DNA of 60,768 nucleotides from JBAZLV01 sp964586075 (GTDB taxonomy: Bacteria > Nitrospirota > UBA9217): positions 1 through 60,768 of the forward strand of contig CAZPGZ010000019.1 of NCBI GenBank assembly GCA_964586075.1, read 5' to 3'. Below are positions 32,143-41,591 of the stretch, piece by piece. Each line of letters opens with the position of its first letter. Position 1 is the first letter of the stretch. Position numbers and translations under genes: made by a program. The notes beneath the pieces were generated by a model. That model had not been told where the DNA came from, searched no databases, and worked only from the letters and a program-made list of their open reading frames with translations.

Positions 32143-33009
32143 ATGGCAACCATATCTGCGGCTGTAGTGAAAGACCTCAGGGAAAAAACCGGCGTCGGCA
32201 TGATGGAGGCAAAAAAAGCTCTCGAAGAAGCCGGCGGCGATTTCGAAAAAGCTGTCGATATTCTTCGCAAGAAAGGCCTCTCCGCTGCAGCCAAGAAAGC
32301 GGGGCGGATAGCTGCAGAGGGCATGATTGCATCCTCAGCATCGGCAGGCTCCGGCGTTATTATCGAGGTCAACAGCGAAACCGATTTTGTGGCAAAAAAC
32401 GAAGAGTTCCAGAAATTTGCGAAGGCTCTTGCCGAGCTCGTGAACAAGCATAATCCGGCTGATGTCTCCGCATTATCACAACTTACCGTTGATGGCGAAA
32501 CGGTGGAAGCACGGCGTCAGACGCTCGTCCAAAAAATCGGTGAAAATCTTTCCATTAGACGATTTGAGCGGTATCAAACGGATGGAAAGCTTTCCATCTA
32601 TCTTCATGGAACGAGAATCGGCGTCATGGTGGATTTTGCCGGTGGTGATGACCAGCTCGGAAAAGATATTGCCATGCATATTGCAGCGGCAAATCCGCTC
32701 TATCTTTCACGGGAAACGGTCCCCGGCGAGGCGCTTGCCCGTGAACGCGCGATCTATGAAGCACAAGCAAAGGAAACCGGCAAACCTGCCGCTGTTATTT
32801 CCAAAATAGTAGACGGTAAGCTCGAAAAGTTTTATGGCGATTCCTGTTTGCTGGAGCAAGTATACATTAAAGATCCGGATGGAAAACTTAAAGTCAAAAA
32901 CATTCTGAACAATGCGGTGGTCCGTCGCTTTGTACGGTACCAGCTTGGCGAGGGAATCGAAAAAAAGAAGGAATCCTTTGCCGATGAAGTTGCTTCCCAA
33001 CTGAAATAA
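32143..33009 (+). CDS. tsf: Elongation factor Ts
   Basis: The protein has 288 residues from ATG 32143. It recycles EF-Tu by nucleotide exchange. N-terminal UBA-like MATISAAVVKDLREKTGVGM and the core TDFVAKNEEFQKFA are conserved, and MHIAAANPLYLSRETVP is typical. It follows rpsB by 80 bases. Confidence 0.97.
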   Translation: MATISAAVVKDLREKTGVGMMEAKKALEEAGGDFEKAVDILRKKGLSAAAKKAGRIAAEGMIASSASAGSGVIIEVNSETDFVAKNEEFQKFAKALAELVNKHNPADVSALSQLTVDGETVEARRQTLVQKIGENLSIRRFERYQTDGKLSIYLHGTRIGVMVDFAGGDDQLGKDIAMHIAAANPLYLSRETVPGEALARERAIYEAQAKETGKPAAVISKIVDGKLEKFYGDSCLLEQVYIKDPDGKLKVKNILNNAVVRRFVRYQLGEGIEKKKESFADEVASQLK

Positions 33010-33015
33010 TCATCC

Positions 33016-33744
33016 ATGACCCGTTCAAAATATAAACGCATATTGCTGAAGCTCTCCGGCGAAGCCCTTATGGGCGAGCAGAAGTACGGCATTGATCACG
33101 CCGTGCTCGACTCAATCACGTCGGAGATAAAAGAGGTCTGCAGCCTCGGTGTCGAAGTTGCAATTGTAATCGGCGGCGGCAATATTTTCCGGGGGCTTTC
33201 AGGCGCTGCGAAAGGAATGGAGCGGGCCAGCGCGGACTATATGGGCATGCTTGCAACGGTCCTGAATGCCCTGGCACTCCAAAATGTTCTCGAGAATAAA
33301 GGTGTGGTTACGCGCGTGCAATCGGCGATAGAAATGCGGGAGCTTGCCGAAACATACATCCGCAGACGGGCCGTTCGGCATCTCGAGAAAGGAAGGGTTG
33401 TCATTTTTGCAGCGGGCACCGGTAACCCTTACTTTACCACAGACACTGCTGCTGCTTTGCGCGCGATGGAAATCGGCGCTGAAGTCATCATGAAGGCTAC
33501 AAAAGTAGACGGCGTTTTCAATGCGGACCCGATGAAGGACAAAACCGCCACCCAATTTAAGCAATTGACCTATATCGATGTCCTTCAAAAAAATCTGAAG
33601 GTCATGGATGCAACCGCAATTTCCCTGTGCATGGACAATAATCTTCCTATCATCGTTTTTAACCTGACCGTTCCTGGCAATATCAAGAAAATTGTTTCAG
33701 GGGAGGAACTCGGAACGCTGGTGACCGGGAGGAATCATGATTAA
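33016..33744 (+). CDS. pyrH: Uridylate kinase PyrH
   Basis: The 242-residue UMP kinase of the amino-acid kinase fold makes UDP. The start YKRILLKLSGEALMG, the VAIVIGGGNIFRG loop and the FTTDTAAALRAMEIGAEVIM segment are diagnostic. It starts 6 bases after tsf, and its end overlaps frr by 8 bases. Confidence 0.97.
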   Translation: MTRSKYKRILLKLSGEALMGEQKYGIDHAVLDSITSEIKEVCSLGVEVAIVIGGGNIFRGLSGAAKGMERASADYMGMLATVLNALALQNVLENKGVVTRVQSAIEMRELAETYIRRRAVRHLEKGRVVIFAAGTGNPYFTTDTAAALRAMEIGAEVIMKATKVDGVFNADPMKDKTATQFKQLTYIDVLQKNLKVMDATAISLCMDNNLPIIVFNLTVPGNIKKIVSGEELGTLVTGRNHD

Positions 33745-34300
33745 CGAGCAGAAAAAGAAAGCGGAAGACAAAATGAATAAAGCGCTTGAGTCCCTCAGAA
33801 AAGAGTTCGCTGCCATTCGCACGGGCAGGGCCTCGCTCGGCATCCTTGAGGGAATCATGGTTGACTACTACGGCGCACCGACGCCGCTCAGCCAGGTGGC
33901 AAACCTTGCCGTACCGGATCCGCGTCAGATTACTATTCAGCCGTGGGAACCCAAAATGCTCGTAGAAATTGAAAAAGCAATCCTAAAGTCCGATGTCGGT
34001 CTGACCCCTTCAAATGACGGAAAAATCATCCGCCTGAATATTCCTCCGTTAACTGAAGAACGCCGTCAGCAAATCGTAAAACATGCAAAAAAACTTGCAG
34101 AAGATGGACGGGTAGCAGTCCGCAATGTTCGCAGAGACATAAACGACGAGATCAAAAAGAAGGGCAAGGATAAAGATGCCCATGTATCAGAAGATGAAAC
34201 CAAAAAGCTGCAGGATGAAATACAAAAATCAACGGACAGCTATATCAAGAAAATTGACGAGTTGCTCGTGCATAAAGAGAAGGAAATTATGACGGTTTAG
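33737..34300 (+). CDS. frr: Ribosome recycling factor
   Basis: The 187-residue tRNA-shaped factor splits post-termination ribosomes together with EF-G. Typical segments are LRKEFAAIRTGRASLGILEG, YYGAPTPLSQVANLAVPDPR and AVRNVRRDINDEIKKKGKD. It overlaps pyrH by 8 bases and ends the operon. Confidence 0.97.
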   Translation: MINEQKKKAEDKMNKALESLRKEFAAIRTGRASLGILEGIMVDYYGAPTPLSQVANLAVPDPRQITIQPWEPKMLVEIEKAILKSDVGLTPSNDGKIIRLNIPPLTEERRQQIVKHAKKLAEDGRVAVRNVRRDINDEIKKKGKDKDAHVSEDETKKLQDEIQKSTDSYIKKIDELLVHKEKEIMTV

Positions 34301-34363
34301 CAGACTTGTTCAATGTAGTGCGATTCAGTAGTACAATATAAGAACTGACTCTCCACAATAAAA

Positions 34364-34396
34364 CAAAGCCGCTAAGTTCCATGTTCAGCGGCTTTG
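34364..34396 (+). terminator. Terminator after frr
   Basis: CAAAGCCGCT pairs with AGCGGCTTTG over a 13-base loop, followed by GATATTTC. The T-tract is short, so the exact stop is less certain. It lies 64 bases downstream of frr and also faces the convergent TPR gene. Confidence 0.65.
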
Positions 34397-34463
34397 ATAT
34401 TTCACAGCTCCTTTTTTATAAGCAACGCATTGTGCTACGCTGTCAAATTATGGTTGGCCGCTG

Positions 34464-35528
34464 TTACCGGTCTTTCATAATTTTCTGATAACATGCAGCG
34501 CTTCGAATGTTCGCGAGATCGGGATCGTTCTTTATGCGCTCCCATTTGTCATATCCGGCATCGATTGCCTTTCCAAGCCAGACACAGGATTCCTCAATGT
34601 TTTTTTTCGTCGCATAGACACACGCAAGGTTATAATATGCAGATCGTTCATTGGGATTGAGCTCTATAGCTTTGCCATAATCCGTAATTGCCTTATCAGG
34701 CTGCCCCGCAGTTTGATAGGCTGCCCCGCGGTTGCTGTACGCCTTGGCAAATTTTTGATTAAGTTCGATGGCCTTGCTGAAATGCAGAATAGCCTGCTCA
34801 GGCTGTCCCTTGGCGAGAGCAGCAGCGCCTAAATTATTGTAACCCTCCTCGTTCTTCGGGTCCAGCTCTACGACTTTTTTGAAATCGTCGATGGCTTTAT
34901 CGATTTTGCCCTGCAGCATGTAGGAATCTCCCCGGTTTTTGTATGCATCGACATACTGGAGATTCAGCTCAATGGCCTTGCTGAAGTCGGCAATACCTTT
35001 GTCAAGTTTTCCCTGTGCTATATAGTTGATCCCCCGATAGAAGTATGCCTGAAATAATTTCGGATTAAGCTGGATCACTTTGTTATAGTCGGCAATGGCT
35101 CTTTCGAACTGATCTTGCGCCTGATAGGCAGCCCCCCGGTTGAAATATGCCCTGTCGTACTTCGGATTAATTTTTATTGCTTTGCTGAAATCGGCAATTC
35201 CCAGATCAGTCTTGCCTTCAAGCACATAGGTGTTTCCCCGATTATTATAGGCTTCTGCATATTTTGGATTCAGCTTAATGGCCTGGTCGAAGTCGGCTAT
35301 TGCCAGATTTAGCTGTACTTTCGCCTGGTAAGCAAGCCCGCGATATAAATAGGAGCGTGCTGTATCCTGACCTTTTACCATGCCGGCAATCTGCTGAGTA
35401 CAAATTTTAATCGTTTCATCGTGTTTTCCCCGCTGCAACGCCTCAAAGCAAGGATCCGACTGGGCCCACGCGCTCGGTGCTGTTAAAAGACCTATAGCCA
35501 GCATTACAACCATACAATACTTTTTCAT
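34464..35528 (-). CDS. Exported tetratricopeptide-repeat protein
   Basis: The protein has 354 residues. A signal peptide (MKKYCMVVMLAIGLLTAPSA, cleaved near AWA-QS) is followed by about eight 34-residue TPR units with the usual W/L/G/Y-A-F-A-P spacing, for example AYNNRGNTYVLEGKTDLGIA and AYFNRGAAYQAQDQFERAIA. TPRs bind proteins; nothing specific can be said of the partner. It has its own GGAGG and is convergent with frr. Confidence 0.85.
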   Translation of the reverse strand: MKKYCMVVMLAIGLLTAPSAWAQSDPCFEALQRGKHDETIKICTQQIAGMVKGQDTARSYLYRGLAYQAKVQLNLAIADFDQAIKLNPKYAEAYNNRGNTYVLEGKTDLGIADFSKAIKINPKYDRAYFNRGAAYQAQDQFERAIADYNKVIQLNPKLFQAYFYRGINYIAQGKLDKGIADFSKAIELNLQYVDAYKNRGDSYMLQGKIDKAIDDFKKVVELDPKNEEGYNNLGAAALAKGQPEQAILHFSKAIELNQKFAKAYSNRGAAYQTAGQPDKAITDYGKAIELNPNERSAYYNLACVYATKKNIEESCVWLGKAIDAGYDKWERIKNDPDLANIRSAACYQKIMKDR

Positions 35529-35674
35529 GTGACCTCCTTAAAATGCTATTAATAATAACACAGATATTTTTCAATGAGAAGAAAAAATCAGAATGAATCC
35601 GCTAATTCGCGTCGCGAGTTTATCGTCTCCCAGCAAGGAACAACAAAGGAACAACAGATGTGGTGTGCGGCAGG

Positions 35675-36652
35675 TTACAACTCGGTTGATATCGGATCTG
35701 CAACAGTGCTTGATTTGTTCTTTGATATGTTTTCTGCATTCAGCTTACGCGTATTATAAAAGGTAGCGATAATACCGCTGACAAGAATAACGGTAATGCC
35801 AAACCATCCAAGCCAACCAAGGATATCATTCCAAATCAGAATGCCCCAAATACTGGAAAAGATGATCCCTGTGTACTGCAGATTCGCAGTCACCAGCGTT
35901 TTGCCGAACCGGTACGCCCGTGTCATTGCCATCTGCGCCACGGTTGCCGTAATTCCCATTGCAAGCAGCACAATAATGCCCTTCGTGTTGTGTGCGTGCC
36001 ACACAAATGCCGGATCGATCGATAAGTTTTTGTCGAAAAAACTGCTTAGAAAGCCAACGATCATTCCCATGGCTGATAAGTAAAACACAATGCGGTATTC
36101 CGGTTCTCCTAGTTTTCCAAGATGCCGTACTTGAAGATACGCAACAGCTGCTACCATGCCGGAGATGAGCGCAATAATACCGCCGAACCACTGATCTGCA
36201 TGGATTGAAGGGCGGAGGAGCATGATTACGCCAGAAAAACTCAAGACAATGGCGGCGGTAAGGCTCCACTCAAAACGGGTTTTCCCCAGCCACCATCCGC
36301 CGATAAACAAGATTGCGGCAATCCAGATAGGAGACATGTAATTGAGCGTCATCACTGTTGCAAGCGGCAGCTGTCCGAGTGCGAAGAACCAAAGCCACAT
36401 GGACAGGACGCCGACCAAACTACGCCGCAGATGGTGCCAGGGAAACAGCGTTTTCAGTGTGCCACCGTGGAGCCGAAGGTAGGCATAGGTAAAAACAACT
36501 CCAATGGCACCGCGGTACATCACAATCTCCGATGTCGTGTACATGCTTGACGCCAATTTAACGCACACGCTCATGATTGAAAACACAAAGGCTGCAAACA
36601 ACATCCAAAGGGATTGCAGTGGTGAATCAGCAGGATGGGACGCCTTGCGCAA
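35675..36652 (-). CDS. EamA/DMT-family permease
   Basis: The 325-residue membrane protein has ten hydrophobic segments in two EamA halves (FVFSIMSVCVKLASSMYTTS, then a second repeat from about residue 165). Family members export or import metabolites. The start is TTG 36652, set by AGGAG six bases upstream; no ATG lies in frame there. It follows tctC by 117 bases and could take part in the same sugar-acid pathway, but this is a guess. Confidence 0.8.
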   Translation of the reverse strand: MRKASHPADSPLQSLWMLFAAFVFSIMSVCVKLASSMYTTSEIVMYRGAIGVVFTYAYLRLHGGTLKTLFPWHHLRRSLVGVLSMWLWFFALGQLPLATVMTLNYMSPIWIAAILFIGGWWLGKTRFEWSLTAAIVLSFSGVIMLLRPSIHADQWFGGIIALISGMVAAVAYLQVRHLGKLGEPEYRIVFYLSAMGMIVGFLSSFFDKNLSIDPAFVWHAHNTKGIIVLLAMGITATVAQMAMTRAYRFGKTLVTANLQYTGIIFSSIWGILIWNDILGWLGWFGITVILVSGIIATFYNTRKLNAENISKNKSSTVADPISTEL

Positions 36653-36769
36653 ACATATCTCCTTGCGATGGATTATTGCAAAACCGAAATAAGAGAGAGC
36701 TGATTTCCTGAGAAACCAGCTCCTGATTATAGCACATTATACGGTGGAGATTCTCTAAAACGGCACCTG

Positions 36770-37750
36770 CTACAGCGTAATATTCAACTCCTTGATCATG
36801 TCCGCATAATCCTTAGATGCCTTCTTCAAGAACGCCGTCCACTCTTTTGTCTTTTGATACATAATCGGCTGATAGAGGTCAGCCATGATTTTTTTGTATT
36901 CCGGATCTTCACTGACCTTCTTCAACGTTGCAGAAAGATATTGGATCACTTCCTTGGGTGTTCCTGCCGGAGCTGCGACGCCTTTTACCGAACCCCATGT
37001 GTAAACATTGACTCCCTGTTCCTTCAGCGTCGGGATGTTCGGCAATGCCGGATCGCGTTCAAGAAGAGCAACCCCAATAGCTTTAAACCGTCCCGCCTTG
37101 ATATGCGGCATCACTTCAGAGGGGTGTCCGCTTCCTACGACAAGATGTCCGCCTGCCAAAGCTGTTGAAGCTTCGGCGCCGCCGGAGAAGGGGACCGTTA
37201 CGATCTTGATGTTAGCACGCTTGGCAAGTGCTTTCATAGTAATGTCCTGTGCGCCGGCGGAAACGGAAACAGCCGCGGTAATCTTGTTGCCTGCGTTCGC
37301 AAACGCGATAAGATCCTGTATAGAGTTGATTGGCGATTTAGCGCCGACGCAGATCACGACTGAATGGATTGACGTCCTCGAAACCGGCGCGAGATCTTTG
37401 AACGGGTCGTACGGCAGTTTCTGCAGGTGCGGCATGACCAGATCATGCCCCGAACCGTAGCCGAAATAAAGAGTGTAGCCGTCAGGTTTTGACCGAACAA
37501 CGTACTCGGTGCCCATAACACCGCCTGCACCGGGCTTATTAATGATGATCAACGGCTGGGAGCTGTACTTCTTCCATACTTTTTCCACAGCGCGCGCTGC
37601 GAGATCAGTGGAACCGCCCGCGGCCATCGGGACGATCATCTGTATTGGTTTGGTTGGAAATTGCTCGGCTCCGAAACTCGCGCCGGTTGTTGTCAGAGTA
37701 AAAATCATGCTTGCCGCCAATACTGAAATAAACGTTCGCATTCGTACCAT
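36770..37750 (-). CDS. tctC: Tripartite tricarboxylate transporter substrate-binding protein (TctC/Bug)
   Basis: The protein has 326 residues from ATG 37750, behind AAGGAGG; a longer frame starts at 37786. A signal peptide (TFISVLAASMIFTLTTTGAS) is cut before EQFPTKPIQMIVPMAAGGST, the start of the Bug fold. The motif KPGAGGVMGTEYV follows. It captures a carboxylate in the periplasm and hands it to TctA-TctB. The ligand is unknown; neighbours suggest a sugar acid. It is the last gene of the TctB-TctA-TctC set. Confidence 0.92.
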   Translation of the reverse strand: MVRMRTFISVLAASMIFTLTTTGASFGAEQFPTKPIQMIVPMAAGGSTDLAARAVEKVWKKYSSQPLIIINKPGAGGVMGTEYVVRSKPDGYTLYFGYGSGHDLVMPHLQKLPYDPFKDLAPVSRTSIHSVVICVGAKSPINSIQDLIAFANAGNKITAAVSVSAGAQDITMKALAKRANIKIVTVPFSGGAEASTALAGGHLVVGSGHPSEVMPHIKAGRFKAIGVALLERDPALPNIPTLKEQGVNVYTWGSVKGVAAPAGTPKEVIQYLSATLKKVSEDPEYKKIMADLYQPIMYQKTKEWTAFLKKASKDYADMIKELNITL

Positions 37751-37826
37751 TGTGTCCTCCTTGTTCGTATGGTTGTTTTTGACCAAGTGCTTGTCTCCTG
37801 GTCTGAATCGTCCTCCTCCTTTCCTG

Positions 37827-39341
37827 CTATCCTGTGGATGCAGATGATTGTGTTGCTCGTTTCTTTTTCATAATAACAAAAAAAATCTGTCCGATAATTA
37901 AGAGGAATAGGACAGCCAGCAGCGTCCCGGAAACCGGGCGGGTTGCGAATATAGTCACATCCCCTCCGGAAATCAGAAGCGACTGCCTCAGCGATCGTTC
38001 AAGAATGGGTCCGAGAACAAAAGCAAGCGGCAACGGCGCCGGGTCGAAGTTTAATTTGCGCATAAGATAGCCGACCGCAGCAAAAAACAACATCGAGTAA
38101 ATATCAAAGACCTGGTTCTGGGTGCTGTAAACTCCGATTGTCGTAAAAAGAATGATAACCGGCGCCAGAATTCCATAGGGCACCCGGAGCATCTGTACCC
38201 AGAGTCCCACCATAGGAAGATTCAGAATCAACAGCATGGCGTTTCCCACATACATCGAAGCAATGACACCCCAGAATACGTCAGGGTGCTCCGCTACCAG
38301 AAATGGACCTGGGGTTATTCCCTGGATCATCAGAGCTGCAAAAATCATGGCGATTGAGGCATTGCCCGGGATCCCGAGCGTAAGCAGGGGAATGAAGGAG
38401 GAGCTTGATGCAGCATTGTTCGCGGATTCAGGTCCGGCTACCCCTTCAATGGCGCCTTTTCCAAACTCTTCTGGATGCTTCGAATATTTTTTTTCTACTG
38501 CATACGATGCAAGTGATGAAATTACCGCACCGCCGCCCGGAATAATGCCGATAAAAAATCCTAATACGGAGCCGCGAAATATCGCCCATTTTGATTGGGC
38601 CCAGTCCTTGAGCGTCGGAAAGACTTTTCCGATTTTTGTGGTCACAATCTCGGTTTTAAATTTTGATTCCAGATTGTACAGTATTTCTCCAAGGCCAAAG
38701 ACTCCCATTGCAAGAGTGACGAAGTCGAATCCTCCCTGCAAACCAATGCTGCCGAAGGTAAACCGGACTTTTCCCGAGATCGGATCAAGCCCTACCATCG
38801 ACAGCAGGAGTCCGATAAAAAGGATGATCAATCCCTTCGTAATCGAACTTCCGGAGAGAGACACCGCGAGCAGGAGTCCGAGCAAGGTCATCGAAAAATA
38901 TTCCGGCGGCCCGAAGGCAAGCGCAAAACCGGCGAGCGGAGGAGCAAAAAACGTAAGACCGATTACCGCAACCGTGCCGGCGATAAAGGATCCGATGGCT
39001 GCGATGCCCAGCGCGGCACCCGCCCGCCCTTTTTTTGCCATCTGGTACCCATCAATGCACGTAACCACCGAAGCTGCCTCACCCGGAAGATTCAGCAGAA
39101 TTGACGTGGTGGAGCCGCCGTACATGGAGCCATAAAAGATGCCCGCCATCATGATGATTGCGGTAACTGGAGAACCGATGATATAGGTCATGGGAAGCAA
39201 CAGCGCGATAGTGGCAGCAGGACCCAGTCCCGGAAGTACGCCGATTGCCGTGCCGATGACCGCACCGAGGAGGCAAAACAGCACATTCGTGCCTGTCAGG
39301 GCTATGGAAAAACCATTAATCAAACCATTGAAGATATCCAT
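37827..39341 (-). CDS. tctA: Tripartite tricarboxylate transporter large permease TctA
   Basis: The 504-residue protein has about 12 membrane segments. Family motifs are VLPGLGPAATIALLLPMTYI near residue 35, GIFYGSMYGGSTTSILLNLP, and GVAGPESANNAASSSSFIPL with LTLGIPGNASIAMI. It is the sodium- or proton-coupled transport subunit. It lies 13 bases downstream of tctB and 76 bases upstream of tctC. Confidence 0.95.
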   Translation of the reverse strand: MDIFNGLINGFSIALTGTNVLFCLLGAVIGTAIGVLPGLGPAATIALLLPMTYIIGSPVTAIIMMAGIFYGSMYGGSTTSILLNLPGEAASVVTCIDGYQMAKKGRAGAALGIAAIGSFIAGTVAVIGLTFFAPPLAGFALAFGPPEYFSMTLLGLLLAVSLSGSSITKGLIILFIGLLLSMVGLDPISGKVRFTFGSIGLQGGFDFVTLAMGVFGLGEILYNLESKFKTEIVTTKIGKVFPTLKDWAQSKWAIFRGSVLGFFIGIIPGGGAVISSLASYAVEKKYSKHPEEFGKGAIEGVAGPESANNAASSSSFIPLLTLGIPGNASIAMIFAALMIQGITPGPFLVAEHPDVFWGVIASMYVGNAMLLILNLPMVGLWVQMLRVPYGILAPVIILFTTIGVYSTQNQVFDIYSMLFFAAVGYLMRKLNFDPAPLPLAFVLGPILERSLRQSLLISGGDVTIFATRPVSGTLLAVLFLLIIGQIFFVIMKKKRATQSSASTG

Positions 39342-39354
39342 GCCGTGTTCTCCT

Positions 39355-39810
39355 TTATCGTAAAAAAAATTCCTGCGGGATGGGTACCTTCAGAACGTAG
39401 GCGAACAGTGCATACATTGCAATGGTACCAAGAAAAGAAATAATCAGCGTCTTACCCCACTTTTCGCGTTCAATAATTTGCTGCCACGCCACCATAAAGA
39501 TCATTGTGGAGGTAAGATAACCGATTGTTTCGAATGACCAGCCATAGACCACCATGAGGAGCAGCGAGATCAGCGGTCTGTGCCAACGACTTTTTTCCGC
39601 GGCTTCGTCCTTAATCGCCTTGTGCGATAATTGCAGCTTCAGTGTCCAGACAATACCGAGAATTGTCAATCCTGCCCCGCATAAAAAAGGGAAAAAACCG
39701 GCGTCAGGCATAAAAATCGATCCGAGGTGCAAGACGTGCCAGGCGTAATACATGGTCAGAGCACTAAGCATGATCGTGACCGCAGCAGCAAGTCGTTCGT
39801 ATTTATTCAC
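39355..39810 (-). CDS. tctB: Tripartite tricarboxylate transporter small permease TctB
   Basis: The 151-residue protein has four predicted membrane helices (YERLAAAVTIMLSALTMYYA, FFPFLCGAGLTILGIVWTLK and two more) and is the partner of TctA. It follows the GarR-like gene by about 40 bases. Confidence 0.88.
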   Translation of the reverse strand: MNKYERLAAAVTIMLSALTMYYAWHVLHLGSIFMPDAGFFPFLCGAGLTILGIVWTLKLQLSHKAIKDEAAEKSRWHRPLISLLLMVVYGWSFETIGYLTSTMIFMVAWQQIIEREKWGKTLIISFLGTIAMYALFAYVLKVPIPQEFFLR

Positions 39811-39851
39811 AAAAACGTTCCCCCTTTTCGATGGTGCTCAGACATGGAAAC

Positions 39852-40736
39852 CTACCGTTTTACCTCGATATGGGCCAGCTTTTCATAATACCGCACGAGA
39901 CTGCAATGGTCGTTGTTGCCCATGCCATCGACCTTAAGCGCCTGCATCATTTCCATCACCGCGGACGTAAGCGGCAGCGGCACGCCGACTTCATGAGACG
40001 TTTCCAGGACATTGCCGAGATCTTTGATATGCAGATTGATGCGGAATCCCGGGTCGAATTTGCGGTCCATAACCAACGGTGCTTTTGCATCAAGGACGGT
40101 GCTGCCTGCCAACCCTCCTCTGATGGCCTTATATACCAGCTCCGGCTCGACCCCGGCCTTGCTCGCCAGGACCAAAGCTTCTGACATGGCCGCAATATTG
40201 ATTGCAACGATGATCTGGTTGGCAAGCTTTGTCACGTTACCCGCGCCGATGTCGCCGGTCAGCACCACTGAGGCCGCCATGGCTTTCATAACGGGAAAAC
40301 ATTTTTCAAAAATTTCCTTTTTACCGCCGACCATAACCGACAACGTGCCGTCAATCGCTTTCGGTTCTCCACCACTCACCGGAGCATCCAGCATTTCAAC
40401 GCCTTTTTCGGAGAGCTTCTTCGCCACGTCCCTGCTTACCAAGGGTGCGATAGAACTCATGTCAATAACAACAGCGCCTGCTCGTGCGCCTTCGATAACT
40501 CCGTTTTCTCCTAAAACCACCTGTCTCACCTGTGGAGAATTAGGCAGCATGGTGATAATATAGTCCACCTGCTTCGCGACCTCTTTGGGGGTAGCGGCCG
40601 CTTTTGCTCCCGCGGCAACAACGTCATCTACTGCTGCTTTCACAACATCACACACAACCAGCTCATAGCCTGCTTTGATCAGATTTTTGCTCATGGGCTT
40701 GCCCATGATGCCGAGTCCGATAAATCCGATTTTCAT
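39852..40736 (-). CDS. Tartronate semialdehyde reductase-like beta-hydroxyacid dehydrogenase
   Basis: The protein has 294 residues from ATG 40736 (GGAG upstream). The Rossmann start MKIGFIGLGIMGKPMSKNL, the substrate-binding DAPVSGGEPKAIDGTLSVMV and the catalytic Lys in GAGNVTKLANQIIVAINIAA (Lys-x-x-N motif) define the family. GarR reduces tartronate semialdehyde to glycerate. Its neighbours (isomerase and aldolase) make this role likely, although 3-hydroxyisobutyrate-type enzymes share these motifs. Confidence 0.85.
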   Translation of the reverse strand: MKIGFIGLGIMGKPMSKNLIKAGYELVVCDVVKAAVDDVVAAGAKAAATPKEVAKQVDYIITMLPNSPQVRQVVLGENGVIEGARAGAVVIDMSSIAPLVSRDVAKKLSEKGVEMLDAPVSGGEPKAIDGTLSVMVGGKKEIFEKCFPVMKAMAASVVLTGDIGAGNVTKLANQIIVAINIAAMSEALVLASKAGVEPELVYKAIRGGLAGSTVLDAKAPLVMDRKFDPGFRINLHIKDLGNVLETSHEVGVPLPLTSAVMEMMQALKVDGMGNNDHCSLVRYYEKLAHIEVKR

Positions 40737-40770
40737 TGTCGTTACTCCTTTTTTCAGAGATTTGCCATCC

Positions 40771-41556
40771 TTATAATTTATATCCAAAATCCGAAATCCA
40801 TTTTAGTGAAGAGCTGCTGCCGGGAGTTGGTATGTATTCCAGACCGATGAATCCCCGATAACCAAGTGCATCCAGCTCCTTTATGATAAAGGGATAGTTT
40901 ATTTCTCCGGTCCCGGGCTGGTGTCTCCCCGGATTATCTGCGACCTGTATATGACCGATTTTTGCAATATGTTTGCGTAACGTGGCGGCAAGCTCGCCTT
41001 CTTCCCGCTGTGCGTGGTAAACATCATACTGCATAAAAACATTCTGCATTCCGACTTCATCGATAAGCTTCATTACCTGGTCGGTTCTGTTCAGAACAAA
41101 ACCGGGAATATCAAAATGGTTGATTGCTTCCACGACCAGCCGCAGATTCTTTTTTTGAAGCGCCTCTGCGGCAAACCGGACGTTATCAACCAGCGTTGCC
41201 CAGTGCCGATTATCATCAATTCCAGGCCGTTTTTTTCCGGCAAGGCAATTAAGCTGGGGAACTCCCAGTTTCAATGCATAATCCAGTGCTTTTTCGACAC
41301 CTGCCCTGAACTCATTTACTCTCTCGGGATCGGCAGCTATACCGCGATCTCCTTTTGCCCAGTCTCCGCTCGGCAGGTTAAAAAGAATCTGCTGTTGTCC
41401 ATTTTTTTCCAATTGCGATTTCAGCGTGTCAGCGGGAAAGTCGTACGGAAACAGATATTCTACCGTTGTAAATCCGGCTTTTTTTGCCAGGTCGAACCGT
41501 TCAAGAAACGGGACTTCGGTAAACAGCATTGTCAAATTCGCTGCGAATTTCGGCAT
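40771..41556 (-). CDS. Hydroxypyruvate isomerase-like TIM-barrel protein
   Basis: The 261-residue protein has the AP-endonuclease-2 fold of Hyi (MPKFAANLTMLFTEVPFLER, LVVEAINHFDIPGFVLNRTD, QYDVYHAQREEGELAATLRK and a C-terminal IGLEYIPTPG). Hyi interconverts hydroxypyruvate and tartronate semialdehyde, and so would feed the reductase encoded next to it. Related sugar isomerases and epimerases cannot be excluded. Confidence 0.85.
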   Translation of the reverse strand: MPKFAANLTMLFTEVPFLERFDLAKKAGFTTVEYLFPYDFPADTLKSQLEKNGQQQILFNLPSGDWAKGDRGIAADPERVNEFRAGVEKALDYALKLGVPQLNCLAGKKRPGIDDNRHWATLVDNVRFAAEALQKKNLRLVVEAINHFDIPGFVLNRTDQVMKLIDEVGMQNVFMQYDVYHAQREEGELAATLRKHIAKIGHIQVADNPGRHQPGTGEINYPFIIKELDALGYRGFIGLEYIPTPGSSSSLKWISDFGYKL

Positions 41557-41591
41557 ACGTATACTCCTTTTTCATAAAGTATTCTTCATTG

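Noticed and set aside
38236..39135. A 299-codon open frame on the plus strand
   Set aside because: It is the reverse-strand shadow of tctA, rich in Pro, Ser and Thr without any domain.
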